The position numbers and the translations under genes were made by a program. Of a stretch of DNA of 64,000 bases, positions 1 through 14,200 are shown in pieces. Where the stretch lies: NCBI GenBank assembly GCA_029339505.1, contig JAQISU010000094.1:5497001-5561000 (forward strand), in the 5' to 3' direction. The notes beneath the pieces are model-generated. The model made no database searches. It was not told where the DNA came from and saw nothing but the letters and a program-made list of their open reading frames with translations. Positions within the stretch are counted from its first letter, which is position 1. Every line of letters begins with the position of its first letter. The stretch comes from Unio delphinus. Taxonomy: Eukaryota > Mollusca > Bivalvia > Unionida > Unionidae.

Positions 1-1505
1 TGTCATTTAAGTTTCCGCTTAAGATGATGTGTTGCCTCTTACAGTCTTTCATGGTATGAGAAAGCTGAAAAAAGATTCATGTACCAAATGGAGTGTAGGT
101 TTGCAGGAGAAGGTTTGTGTTGATGAATGCTTCTACATTGGATTTAAGAGTTTTATCTCAAGTAGTTTTATAGTTTTTAAATAAAATTTCAGTTAGATTG
201 CATTTTCCAACATGTAATTTTTTAATGATCTGATGGTGTCCCAACAACTTGTGACAAAAAAAAATTTACATGTTCCAAAACATACAGTGCACAAAAGAAT
301 ACTTTTAAAATTAATGTATGGTGTTCCAACAAATACAGTGTCCCAACATGTACGGTAAATATGGTATATCCAATTTTTCACAGCTGGGGTGCTCTTGTGA
401 ATTAGTTCAAAAAGAATAACCAGAGTAAAGAGTGTCAAAACTTGTTGAATAAACTCATAGACTACAGATTTGTGGCATACATGAATATTATGATGGATAT
501 CAGATGGCAAAATGTGAGGACTCTAGCAGATTGTACATCAACATCATGCAGACACATTTCCAAATCTTCAGTTAGCATCTGTGGCCATGGTTATGCTATA
601 CCAAACTGCTGACTGTGAAGGAGGATTAAGCAATCAAAATCAAACCAAAACTACAGGAAGAACCCATCTAGAAGAAAGGTTTCTCAACAGACTCCTAATG
701 ATTTCAATTGAAGGACCTCCTCTGAGAGACTTCAACTTTAACAAGGCATTGGTAGAGTGGACAATGAGTAACACAGAGGCTGTTTAGGAAATAGTTATCA
801 TATTTGCAGAATAATGCAGTCACAATTACAGTCAGTCTTCATGCAGATGTATATATGTTCCAGTTAAGAGTAACTTTTATAGAAACTGTATATTATATAC
901 TTTCCCTAATTCATTTTTAAGCTTTGTACTTTTCCTTCAATGTTATTTTTTGTCATCCATGAAATGAAAATATGTGCTCTTCTGATTTCTTAGTATGGAT
1001 TTGTAACCAATCAGAATCTAGCATTGACATGAAGGAAGTACATGACACTGATTTTTAATATTGGCCAGAGGAGTGACACTATTTGCAGTCTATGGTTTGA
1101 TTCTTTAATGGCCAGTGTGTGGAAAGAATATTATTAGAAAACATATGACTTTGATTCAAGTTCTATGTTTTATACTATAATATATAGTAGACATGAAGTG
1201 CATTTAATGCACTTATTATACATGTATTGTTCTTTTTGAATACATTCTAAAAACCATACTGGAAGGCCCCCCTTATGGCTACATTGGCTCCCCTTTTTTT
1301 CAGGGCAAGTACCCAGTTATCAAATCCTAGATGCAACCCTGTCACTGTGAATGTAAAAAAATCTTTCTTCTTGTTTTTATGTTTAACACGAAGTTAATGC
1401 ATTGAAGCTATATTCTATCACCTCTTAAAAAGTATGCCCATTGTATTACATTATGCCAATCTTATTAATGCATCAGTCTTATTTTTTTAACACTTATTTT
1501 TGCAG
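1..1505. other. intron of beta-adaptin gene
   Basis: AT-rich intronic sequence. Apart from the hAT-type transposase remnant at 527-787 nothing was identified. No exon encoding the preceding trunk segment is present, so the intron continues upstream of the window. Confidence 0.7.
527..790 (+). mobile_element. hAT-type transposase C-terminal (dimerisation) remnant
   Basis: A stop-free stretch of 87 codons reads FPNLQLASVAMVMLYQTADC, then EGGLSNQNQTKTTGRTHLEE and RFLNRLLMISIEGPPLRDFN. The order FPNL..., DCE-x-G-x-S-x-QN-x-x-KT, then R...L...L-L-x-I-x-IEGPP, is that of the hAT dimerisation region in ZNF862/KIAA1586-like domesticated or transposon proteins. The expected DCERGFS is DCEGGLS. A TAG lies just upstream in frame (524-526) and no transposase core was found nearby, so it is a fragment. 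Confidence 0.6.
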
Positions 1506-1574
1506 GTGGGGACAGGTGTTTATATTGGATGCAATTTCAAACAGTACACCCAAAGAGGAAAGAGAAGCACAAAG
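1506..1574 (+). CDS. AP2B1/AP1B1-like: beta-adaptin exon a
   Basis: Acceptor tgcag, donor gtaaaa. The exon begins with the last base of a split codon and reads [15 protein letters not shown] onward to EAQ. It corresponds to the trunk segment around residue 230 of the family. The previous exon should end in GA (Glu) and is outside the window. Confidence 0.95.
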
Positions 1575-4500
1575 GTAAAACTTCTCCTATGTTTGCCTGC
1601 CCATTTGATAAATTTATAATGCACAAATATGCAGTAAATAATTATTTGATTAGTGTTACACATTATTCAAACTCAGTTTCCAGTTAGTGTTCTAAAGTGT
1701 ACTTGATCAATTTCTAGCTTCACTTATGATTGTGAAACAAGTTCTCTGTTAAGTTGACATTTCAGAACAGAGAAATTGTGCATGTTATTATCAAGCATCA
1801 ATAAAATGAATGTTTACCTTTCAAATTTATACACAGTAATTAGCTGGATGATTAATTGAATGGTTGTGAACTTGATACTCATAAGGTGTTTAATTTATTT
1901 ATATTCGTACATGTTCATCAAAATCATTGTCAGAAACAAAACATACGTGAAAATTATGCTGAAAATTCTAAATTGTGACCTTTTTGCTTTCTTTTTAGCA
2001 TCTGTGAAAGAGTGACTCCACGTTTGGCCCATGCTAATGCAGCTGTTGTTCTGTCTGCTGTTAGGGTATGCTACTTTAATTCTCCTTCTGATGCAGAAGC
2101 ATGCAATAGCTTTTTCAAAGTATTATTGCTAAATATAAAGATTACTTTGTTTAGGTTATTCTAGAGATGTTTACTAAACATGTTCATCTGGACAGACCTG
2201 GTAATTATAGGTAAGATATAGAAATGCCCTGCACTTGTTTCATTCAATAGTTACTTAGTTACCTTGTGAAGAAATTCCCCATGCCTTGGTCCATATTTAC
2301 CCTGTGTATAAAGCACAGATCTACTATCACATAATGTATCAGAAGATAGACCCAGTCCTGTCAGTACACTTGTCTAAAGCAGATATACCCCTGTCTTATC
2401 AGTGCATTATTCTACATCAGATAGACCCTGTCCTGCCAGTGCATTATTATACAGCAGATAGATCCTGTCCTTTTGGTACATTATGCTACAACAAATGGAA
2501 ACTGTCCTGTCAGTGCATTATGTTACAGCAGATAGACCATGTCCTGTCAGTGCATTATGTTACAGCAGATAGACCATGTCCTGTCAGTGCATTATGTTAC
2601 AGCAGATAGACCATGTCCTGTCAGTGCATTATGTTACAGCAGATAGACCATGTCCTGTCAGTGCATTATGTTACAGCAGATAGACCATGTCCTGTCAGTG
2701 CATTATGCTACAGCAGATAGACCATGTACTGTCAGTGTATTATGCTACAGCAGATAGACCTTGCCTTGTCAGTGCATTATGCTACAGCAGATAGACACTG
2801 TATTGCCAATGCATTCTGCTATAGCATATAGACACTGTCCTTTTGGTGCATTATTCTACAGCAGATAGGCCATATCTTGTGAGTGCACTATACTACAGCT
2901 GTCCTGTCAGTCTATTTTACTACAGTAAATTGACTGTGTGCTGCCATTGCATTAGGTTGCAGCAGATAGGATATGTCTATGAGTTCAGTATGTCACAGCA
3001 GTTAGACCCAGTTCTGCCAATGCATAATGGTACAGCAGATTGATCCGGTCTTGTCAGTGCATTATGCTATAGCTGTTCTGGGTAAATACTATTCACAGTT
3101 GAGTGTACATTATACATGTACATTGATAAACACAAATAATTCATTGGGGTGGACTTTTGAGATTTACAGATGAAAACATCAAAATTAGATGGAGAGCAAT
3201 TTTGAAACTTAAAATTTATAATTGACAACTGGTAGCTTACATAGCATGACTTTGGTATTTATGTATATTTAATTTGCATTTTTGAGGGGTGGATGTATTT
3301 CTTTTATGCTGTGGGTTATGCAGGGCCTCCCTTGGAGATATTTTTCTTTGTACCATGAAATTCGCCAGATTTAGAAATTATGAGCCACTTTTCAGCAATA
3401 GGAGCCATTTTTTTCCATGATGCAGGGACTTAAATATGTGTAATATTATATTGGTCCTATTTTTAATTTATATAAACATGACAATAAAAACAGATTTTAC
3501 ATGTTTTTTTTACACTTCAAAGCACAAGAATAATTATTAGTCAATATAACAATACCATTATATACACTTGAAGTTCAATGTATAGCATATGAAAAGCAAG
3601 AAAGAATAAGAATGTTTCTTTAACTGATAATACAAAATACTGCTTAATCTTTATGAACAAGGTCACTGACATTTCATCAACATCGGCCTAATTTTTTTTT
3701 TCTCGGACCATTTCTTAAATGCCTTCCTGAAATCAAAATTCTCAGCACTGGGCCCATCATTAGAAATTCTGACACAATTTTTAAGAGTAGAAATACTCTT
3801 AGAATTTATAAGCTTGTTGTGATCTGATTCTGGCTACTGAACCGCTTCTCACAGTCTACATTTGAAATTGGCGCAAAAAATAATTAAATTAATCTGGTAG
3901 CTGCCTCAGTGGACCTTTACAGTCTGTAACTGGCCTCCTTCTTGCGGCAGCCTGTGTTACTGTTATGTTCAGACAACAAAACCGTTATCCAAGTAAATAA
4001 TTCCTAAAACACCAAGCAGTCCCATGTGTGTCTCACACTCACAGTTTGCACTCAAAATAAATTAACAGCACATGGAAATGACACCAAATCTAAGATTCAG
4101 CTAATGTAGTTATGTGAGAAAGCTTGCCAGTAGCTTCTCGTGGGTCGTGGTTCTTTCAGGGGGCTTTCCCGGGTTCTTCCTCCACCAATAATACAGGCCG
4201 TCATGTATAGCCTATCGTGTGCTGAAGAATGGCATTAAAACCTACAACAACAACTCTTGTCCTTATGGCAGGGCTAAATTTGGGATGTAACATAAGTTAA
4301 CTGATCTTAATGTGATCAGGTAAGTATTGTTGCAGAACCTTGATTTATGGTGAAAACTTCCGAAGTAAAAGAGACACATCAGAGTTGAGTAGCATTGACA
4401 AAATATATGTACTGGTATACACAAGAGTAAAGCAACCCAAGTAAATTTAATTTAGTATAAGAATTGGAGAAGCTTTTCAGCTTTTCTTGACAGGCTTTTG

Positions 4501-7500
4501 AAAGGCAGGATATTAAAACTAATTGTGCTATTAATTAAATTTTGTACATTTCTTTTAATTACATGTAAAATTGTGAGGCCGACTAGATTTTCATGTAGAA
4601 TTTACAACAAATGTGAAAGGGGGGGGGGGGGTTTACAGTCAGTATTTCAAGTTGCGAAGTTTGAAAATACTAATCAAATGAAAATTAATCATGTTTTTAT
4701 ATTAAACAATAGTAATCACACATAGTATTAACCTATCAGAATCAGAGTTGGCCTCTTTAGATAGTATTAAGGGGTCGCTCACCCCAGATCCCTTAATTCT
4801 AGATTGAACCCTTAACTCTATATGCAGTAGTCATTAATGTAAGATTGTAGCCTATATAAAGTGTAGAACTATATTTATTGACAAAATATGTGTCCAGGTT
4901 GTGATGAAGTTGATGGAGATGTTGGAACAGACTGGAGATTACTACACTACCCTGCTGAAGAAGCTATCACCTCCTCTTGTGACCCTTCTATCGGCTGAGC
5001 CTGAGATTCAGTATGTGGCCCTTAGGAATATCAACCTCATTGTGCAAAAGAGGTAATGTTAGCTAGCTGTATAATCATCAGTAGCTTATACTCGATGCAA
5101 AATATAAATATTTTGTTATATTTTTTATGGACGTTTAAGATAGGATGGTTTGTTGTTTTACTTTTGAGAAAAAAAAGTTAATTACATACCAAATCTTTGC
5201 CCAAGTCTAAACAAAATATGAATCATACATTTTTAAAAATAAAATCAGTTGGTGGAAAATATATGACAGAATTTCAATCTAATTGAAATTAATTTTTGTT
5301 GACCATTGGTCACCAGAAAAACAATTTATTACCAGCATATAAATAAGTTGGATTTATTTTGTCTCAGCAGCATCAGGATTGTCAACAAAATTGCATGTAA
5401 CACCAGCTAATAGAAAACAGAAATCAGGTTTTACATATAAGTTTTTGAGTCACATTTGTTTGTTTTTTACATAAGTGGATGCATTCAGCTGAATATTTTG
5501 GATTCTGTACCTATGGGGTTTAAAGTTTATTTGCTGATATTTGAGAAGTTTCTGTCTTGCCAATCTCATTCAAGCTATATGGCCAACAGTGTTAATTTTT
5601 TTGTTTGAGACGTTTATGAAAAGTCCAATACATGGAATATACTGACAAGCTTGCCGACAGAGAAGGAAAACCAGGCTTCATGTAATGTCATGTGAATAGA
5701 ATGCAAATGGTACACAAATAGAATGCAAACTAGATGCACATGTAGTCAAAGTTACCTGTTTTAGGGTCCATATGGAATGGTACACTTGGAATCCCATAAC
5801 TTGGATAGGGAATGCATTTTGGTTAAGAAATAAATCACTGTGCTCCACATTTCATGCTTTACTGACTTGAATGAACTTTGTTTTTATTATTCATGCTAGA
5901 ATCATTAAACCAAATGACTGGGTACATCTCTATTATTACTAAACTCCTGTCTAACTGGCTGCGATTATGTTTCTTTTATTTGTGTTTGCTACTGTCTAAT
6001 CTATAATCATAACTCTCATTTCAGATGTAGGTCAGTATAGTACCTATTGTACATATTACTAAGTTGAATTAAGTTTTGTGCCTGATGTTCATTTCTTTGG
6101 CATTCATGTTTGAATCATTAAATTGATGATATGTGTCTAGGTTATTACCAAACTGATTCACATTATTTTTAGTTGAATCTTACTGCTTAAATAATGGTGT
6201 TGTGTAGTATTGTCCCTGGTCAACTGGCAGGGGAATGAGAGGCTAAATTTCAGGAATATCTCACAACTGAAATGTTGGCCAATGGAACTTGAAAATATGT
6301 CCATTTGCTTGTGTCATATATTGAATACATTAGGAAAAAAGACAACTGAGTTAGAAGAGTAAGATTTTAATATTGTATGCCACAAATAGAGACATCTTCC
6401 AACAAATAAAAAAAATCAGTCCTGATTCATCCCATGACTCTCTTGTGATGTCTCCTTAAACAGGGATACGAGATTGCCTGACCTCTGTGTGCTGGGTTTG
6501 GAATTTCACCATTGGTACTGCCAACTTAATATCTCCATACAAATGAGACACATTCCTGGCAGATTCATTGTTCTGCCTTGTTCTGCCTGATGTTCTCTTC
6601 AGAAAGGGTCATACTATGCATATGGAATGCTTGCCTTGTACATTTGTTTGTCATCAGATTTGTGCACTTCAGGGGCTTATGTGATATATGGATGCACTGT
6701 CAGTCAGTGTGTAGGATTAATGGGCTCTCACAAGCTCCCGCCAAAGTCTTAGTACCAAAAAAAATTCAAAATATAAGGGGTCATAATTGAAAGACGAGTT
6801 TGATAGCCTTTCTTAGTTTGGACAAGTACTCGGTCAATAATCTCCTCAGTCTTATAGTAGACTTAACCAGGACAACCCTGGCCAGATTAAATCTTCTCAA
6901 ACAACTGCAGTTGTAGGTGTTCCACCACTGCCTAGACAATGACAGATTTCCCTTTGGGACTCCAAATCTTAAGGATACCTGTGGTATATAGATAGGATGA
7001 TCAGCATTCTACTTCCATTTACTAGTTCTTCAAATGTCAGTATGATAGGGAATCTATTCAAGGCACATTTTTCTAGTAAATTATATTTCTTTGAGAATAC
7101 CTGATCACAGTATTAAAAAACCATCCCAGTGACCCCACTATGCAGGCATCTTTGTTATTTGGCACTGCTTAAAAATAGTAATACTTAATGGCAGCAAAGG
7201 GAGGTAATAGACAGGAGTCATAAATACTAATTTTAATCATTTAGTAGGGCTGAATTCATGATGAAGATTATTTCCCTAATGTTACTGGGATCAGTTTAAC
7301 TGTTATTGGAGAACCTAATGTACAAGAAAAAATTGTTTTATTTATTATGTTCATTATAGTATCTCTATTTTTTTCATGTCTTCAATATCCTGTCACAGAG
7401 GCCAACATTTTGTTCTCAAGTTCATCATTGTTTGATTCTTTTTTTATTTAATAAATACTGTTTAGAATCACTGTTAGAGACTACTTAAAACTTCATAGAG

Positions 7501-8259
7501 ACACATTTTGTTATCCTGAACTACATTCTAGTTGAATCGGTTCAAATTGGCCACGAGATTCCAATTTTGTAATGGCATATGTCATAAGAATTTATTTACT
7601 TGCTTTTACTACTCAAGTAGGGTTCTGTTTGTTTGTTTGTTTGTTTGTTTGTTTGATTAGGATTTTTAACGTAGCTTTAACAATTTTTCAGTCATATCGC
7701 TACGATGTCTGCATTGAGGCAGTTTATAGTGATGTCTAGCACTGAGACATCATGCCGCAGACATGTAGCATGATGTCTCACCCAGTCACATTATCCTGAC
7801 ACCAGGCCGACCAGTCCTAACACTAACCTCTTAATGCTGAGCGTCAAGCGAGGCAGCTGTTAGTACCATTTTTGTAGTCTTTGGTATGACTCGGCCGGGG
7901 ATCGAACCGACGACCTCCCGCTTCCGGGGCGGACGCTCTAGTAGGGTTCTGTCATAATCTTGACAATAAACAATTGCCTTACCCTTCTGAAGTATGTAGG
8001 TAATGGTAAGAACATCTCAGCCTAACTTTTTTATGAATGGATTTAGGAATAAGACAATAATTCTGCAACCAATCCATGTACATCAGTGTTTTGTACATTT
8101 TTCAGACCAGAAATTTTGAAAAATGAAATGAAAGTCTTCTTTGTGAAATACAATGACCCCATCTATGTTAAACTTGAGAAACTGGACATTATGATTCGAC
8201 TCACCAACCAGGGCAACATAGCTCAAGTTCTGGCTGAACTAAAAGAGTAAGTATGGCTG

Positions 8260-8294
<35 letters not shown>

Positions 8295-11200
8295 CATGTA
8301 CACACATAAATACACAATATATAGCACATCGGTTTGAGCTGTTTTTCCCAATATTTCTATCTCTTGCTCGCTCTTATCCTTGTTGTTGGTGTAATTTGTA
8401 GGAGCAAGCTCGTGTAACTTCCATTTTCATAGCAAATTGAAATGTTTGATTCAACCGTGAATGTTATACACAAGGCCTGGTATGATAGCAGAAATTTATT
8501 TATCCATTTCTGTGCAAATTTTCTTCCAGTCATTTAGAGTCAGTTTCATTTATTATATATCTTAACATTGCAAAGAGGTCACTGTATTTTGTACCTATTT
8601 GTTAGATATGCCACAGAGGTGGATGTCGACTTTGTGCGTAAATCAGTGCGAGCCATTGGTCGATGTGCTATCAAGGTGGAGCAGGCTGCAGAACGCTGTG
8701 TCAGCACTTTACTGGACTTGATCCAGACCAAGGTCAACTATGTGGTACAGGAGGCCATTGTTGTCATCAAGGTAAAAAAGCAGTTACATGATAGTAATAA
8801 TGGGGACTTTGTATAGCGCCTAATCTTTCAAAGCTCTAAACGCTTTACACTATCTATAATGATATGACTACACTACAGAAAACAAATGACAGAAACAAGT
8901 TACATGCTTGATGTGTAAATAATTCAGGTTATTGAGGTAATTTTGTTGGGTTGGTTTAATTAGCAATATTATTAACTAATTATTTTCCAAGAGAAATTCC
9001 ATACATACGTATGCAAACTGCACTGACCCGAATCTACTGTCTCATAATACAATGACAGATCATGGTCTGTGCAGTTTGTTAGGAGTAACCAATTGAATGA
9101 ACAACATAGACTCTGATCTTCTGGCTCATTATGCAACGGTAGATCAGGGTTTATGTTGCTTGCAGCTAGATCTTACATACAGTATCATCTTTAATGTGGT
9201 AATCCAAAAATAGTATGGACAAGGCAGGAAAGCAAGTAACTGGTTTGGGTTTTTCATAAGATGTATCTTTATATAACATGCAACATTAGGTTCAGAAGAC
9301 AGAAAGTGTAAAATTTGAAGTGAATACCGTATTTTCCGGGGTATAAGTCGCTACTTTTTTTCGTTTTTTTTTCTTTCAAATGACATGTGCGACTTATACG
9401 CAGGAGCGACTTATACGATAAATAATTTTTTTAACGACTGATATGACTGATGCGCAGTGATGTTGTGTTATAGCGAATGCATCTACGGTATACCGGCAAG
9501 CCAATTGCTTGAAACTTACATTCACGTAAGTATTAGACTACAAGAATATCAAATTAAATATCAAATAATATTTAGTTATAATATATATGTGTTAAAATTT
9601 GTTGTTATTAATAAAAAAAATATTGAAATTATGATTGCCATTGTTTTCCTTTTATTATTCACCACGTGCTTCAAGCAAAGTGTTGGTCAGATGTCGCTAC
9701 AATATATGTATTTAAATGTACTGGTAGCGCTTCATAATTTACTTCAATAGTTTATAAAAACTCTGGATTAACCCGAGACTGGCTTCATTGAGGGAACTTC
9801 AAAGTAATTAATAAAAAAAAAAAACTGGAAGGCTGGCGAACAACTTCAATTGTTTTATAAAGTGCCTTTGAAGTTCGCTCGGGTTGTGGAAATTGACCGG
9901 AATACCGAGACTGGCTTCATTGAGAGAACTTCAAAGTAATTAATAAAAAAACTGGAAGGCTGGCGAACAACTTCAATTGTTTTATAAAGTGCCTTTGAAG
10001 TTCGCTCGGGTTGTGGAAATTGACCGGAATACCGAGACTGGCTTCAATGAGAGAACTTCAAAGTAATTAATAAAAAAAAAACTGGAAGGCTGGCGAACAA
10101 CTTCAATTGTTTTATAAAGTGCCTTTGAAGTTCGCTCGGGTTGTGGAAATTGACCGGAATACCGAGACTGGCTTCAATGAGAGAACTTCAAAGTAATTAA
10201 TAAAAAAAAAAAACTGGAAGGCTGGCGAACAACTTCAATTGTTTTATAAAGTGCCTTTGAAGTTCGCTCGGGTTGTGGAATTGACCGGTATATAAATACG
10301 GACTGTTCATACCATGGAGCATTGAAAAAAGATAGTTTCACAATAACGTTGTATGATTTAAAATTGTTATATTAGCGTAAGTCAATACAGTTTAATCATG
10401 GCACCAACAACTACCACGCGAAAAAGTTATGATGCAGAATTTAAGTTAAACGTCGTAGCATTTGCGAAAGAAAATGGAAATCGTGCAGTGGCGCTATTAT
10501 TTACTTAATAAACATTATTTATAAATCTTATTTGCTTATATTTCTATTTTTAACATTTCAAACAAGAATATACTTACACGTTGATGGAATTACCAAGTTG
10601 TATGCAATGGCCAGCGGTATCAAAAACGTGATTACGGTAAGTGCGCAGGAGCGATTTGTACGCAGGAGCGACTTATCTGTTGAATTTTCCAAAATTATCT
10701 GGATTTCCCCCTCCCGCGACTTATACCCCGGAGCGACTTATAGGGCGGAAAATACGGTAACCTGTGATTTTTGGTCCGATAGATTGAAGTCTTGGAAAAA
10801 GTAATTAATTTTTTTGTTATTTACAACAATATTGATGTGCACAACTGGTTCTTACTTTGAGACCACTGATATTAATTGCATAACTTGGACTTCAGCAAAG
10901 TGATGATCAAATTCTAATACCTCAACAAAGCTTTTTTTTATGGTAAGACAGTACTCAGATTGATATGTTTAGAATGATAAATAATAAGAAATATATATGT
11001 TGGGTGAAACATTTGCCACCAGAGTTAACAAAGTGATAATACTGCATATTGCTGCAACCTTATGTGAATAATGGGATCAAGAGGACAAACTAAATAATAC
11101 TGCATAGCTGCAGGAGGTTGTGGGTTCGAACATTGGTCGAGTCATACCGAAGACTTATAGAAATGGTACTTTCACCTACTTTACTTGGCACTCAGCATTA

Positions 11201-14200
11201 CGAGGTTAGTGTTAGGACTAGTGGATCTAGTGTCAGGATAATGTGTCTGGATGGAACATTCTGCAACATGTATGCAGCATGATGCCCCAGTGCTAGACAT
11301 ATCTGTAAATTGTCAGTCACACTGGAGATATTGTAGTGATACAAGTGAAAAATTATTAAAGCTAAAATGGAAAGACCCTACTTAACATTAGCAGCTTCCT
11401 TTATTTTCTGTATCATAATATCAATTTAAGCATGTGCATTGAGCAATTATATTTATGTGTGTTAAAAATCTTAAATTTACTACATTGTAATTGGCCATTT
11501 CAGGACATTTTCCGAAAATATCCCAACAAGTATGAGAGCATCATTGCCACACTTTGTGAGAATCTGGATACCCTAGATGAGCCAGAAGCAAGGTAATCAG
11601 TCATAATTACTTTGAGCCAGGAGCAAGGTAATTATAATGACTTTTTGGCAGAAGTAAGGTAATCAGTCATAATTAATTTAAGCCAGAAGCAAGGTAATTA
11701 TAATGACTTTTTGGTAGAAGTAAGGTAATCAGTCATAATTAATTTAAGCCAGAAGCAAGGTAATTAGTCATAATTACTTTGAACCAGAAGCAAGGTAACC
11801 AGCCATAATTACTTTAAGCCAGAAGCAAGATAATCAGCCATAACTACATTGAACCAGAAGCAAGGTATCTTAGGTTATAAATCTGTAGCACATGTTGAAG
11901 CTTTATGGTAAAATTATCAATTTTTTTGACCTGATGTAATATGGGAATCCAAATTTTATGAAAAGATGGATGGATGTTTTGCTTACCTGTTTGATAAAAT
12001 AGGATATGAAGTAGCAGCAAACTATCCAATTTTATTTTAGGGCTTCCATGATCTGGATCATCGGCGAGTATGCTGAAAGAATTGATAATGCTGATGAACT
12101 TCTGGAGAGCTTCCTTGAGGGATTCCAAGATGAGAATCCCCAGGTATGTATGTGTGTGTGTGTGTACAAGCACAATGTAATTCTTGCACTTTTTATTTAA
12201 CTATTATTTGTGTTCAGTTTAAAAGGTTTACATTTATTCATGATAAAAGCACACCTGCTATGTTAAAGACATTTTGTGCAACATATATATGTGTATAATA
12301 GAATATTAATCTACATTATCTGCATCGAAGTTCTTCCTCCTAATATGTTCACACTTTCAATTATTCCAGTGTAAAATCCATTTTGATTCAAATTTGAGCC
12401 GCAAAAGTTAAGTGATAAGGATGTAAAAGGCATGCATTATGGTAGTCGGCAAGAAAAATCTTGATGTTTGAAGTGGATTTTAGCTAATGCTTTCACCAGA
12501 GACCCGTGCTGGGTTGTAATGCATTTTGCTTAAAAATTAATAATTGTTATATGAATTCTGGCTAAAAGAGGTCATGTATTTATTTATTTTACTATGATTA
12601 GCTTTCATAACAGATAGCTAGCATATTTTGATAAAAGAATTTGTACATAATTAATATTACTTTATAAATTAACTGGCAGACCATGACTAAACAGGCTTAT
12701 TCATTTTTGAATTTGATACATTTATAAATATATAAATGAAAATTATCAGCTTGTTCCTTCTTTAACGGTTATTTTTAAATAGAAGGTCCATTCTTAATTG
12801 TTAAAAGAAAGCAGCAGAAATCAGTCAAGGGTTCTAACAATAACATCACTAGAAAAATAAAGTTCAGTACTAAAGATGCAATGAGTCAGTCAGTATTCTA
12901 TTAAATATGGAATTTTGTTATCAGGGGAACAAATCCAAAACAAAGAGAAAACTTTCAGTGACTATAATTGTACTAATAGTTGTAAGATATAATAATTAAA
13001 AAAGTTTTTATTGTAAAAATGATAGTAATAATATAATGATAGTTATAAACCAGGTTTTTATATAATAATTAAAATTTTGATACATGTAGTTACAATTATA
13101 ATAAGCCAGATTTATATATAAATAATTAAAGTTGTAATTTATATATAATATATTTATAATCAGTCATAATTAAAATTTTGAAAATATTAATTATATTAAA
13201 TGAGGTTTCTATTTAATAATTAAATTTTGTACAGTAAAATTAATAATAAACCAAGCTGATATATAATGATTCAATTTTTTTATAGTAATAATGACTGTAA
13301 ATTAGCAGTGGTGCCAGTTCTCAAGACCTTTCAGTCATTGTGATCCACTCATTGCAGTTTATTCTTTTCAAACCAAATGATTATCCAGGCAGCAAATTGC
13401 CCAGACAAAAATTTGTCTCGTAAAGACTTGGGAAAGTTATCAATTGATGATGACAGGATACCAAATAACTCAAGAGTTCTGAAGCAACGTTGATAAACAG
13501 TCTTTAATTACCCCTAGGGCTGGCCGTCCAAAATGGAAAATGCCTTTTATTTCCTAGATATCAAATGGAACAGCCCTTAGACTGTAAATTAATGTTAATT
13601 ATATTGTTGTTGTTGATGTGAAGTGTAGCTGATTCAGGATTCAGGATTTGGTTTAGTTTAATAGCATAACATTTCTATAAAGCATTTAGCAGATTTTTTT
13701 ATACTCACAGACTGTTAACAATGCACCATGTTGAATTTTTTTACCATCCCAACCAGTGTCTAAAGTTTATATTGTATACAGTTTTTTGTAACTTAATTTT
13801 TCAGGTTCAGTTACAGCTACTAACGGCTATTGTCAAGCTATTCCTCAAGAGACCAACGGATACCCAGGAGCTTGTTCAGCAAGTACTCAGTCTGGCCACC
13901 CAGGTATGCACTATAATTTTTGCCTCAATTTACCTCATGTTCTATGGAAAAAAGAACTTTACAATTGGTATCGGATTTCAGTCTGGTTTATATTCTAAAA
14001 AATGTGATTATACATTTTAAGAACTGTATGTTTTTCACTGTTATATTTTTTGTTTAAAATTTCAACATTTTTACCTTTTTTTTCTTCTTTTGTTTTTGTA
14101 TATGTTAATTTTCTATTTATTTCCCCACAGTTGATTTTGTGTGCTTGTTGGGGGTGGGGTGGGGATGGTGTGGAATTATTATATTTATAATTTTTACAAC

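Larger units (their letters stand above)
9325..10759 (+). mobile_element. pogo-like (Tc1/mariner superfamily) DNA transposon, internally rearranged
   Basis: Bounded by TA on both sides, with terminal inverted repeats CCGTATTTTCCG...TATAAGTCGC at 9327 and its reverse complement ending at 10757. Inside each end there are direct sub-repeats of gagcgacttata. It carries a 127-132-bp tandem array (9774-10290), a TATA box and a 36-codon open frame that matches the N-terminus of pogo/CENP-B-type transposases. No DDE catalytic region was found, so it is non-autonomous or a deletion derivative. It sits in the intron between exons e and f. Confidence 0.8.

Noticed and set aside
2286..3043. Open frames of 66-107 codons
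   Set aside because: They run through the 37-bp minisatellite and shift register between units; no domain.
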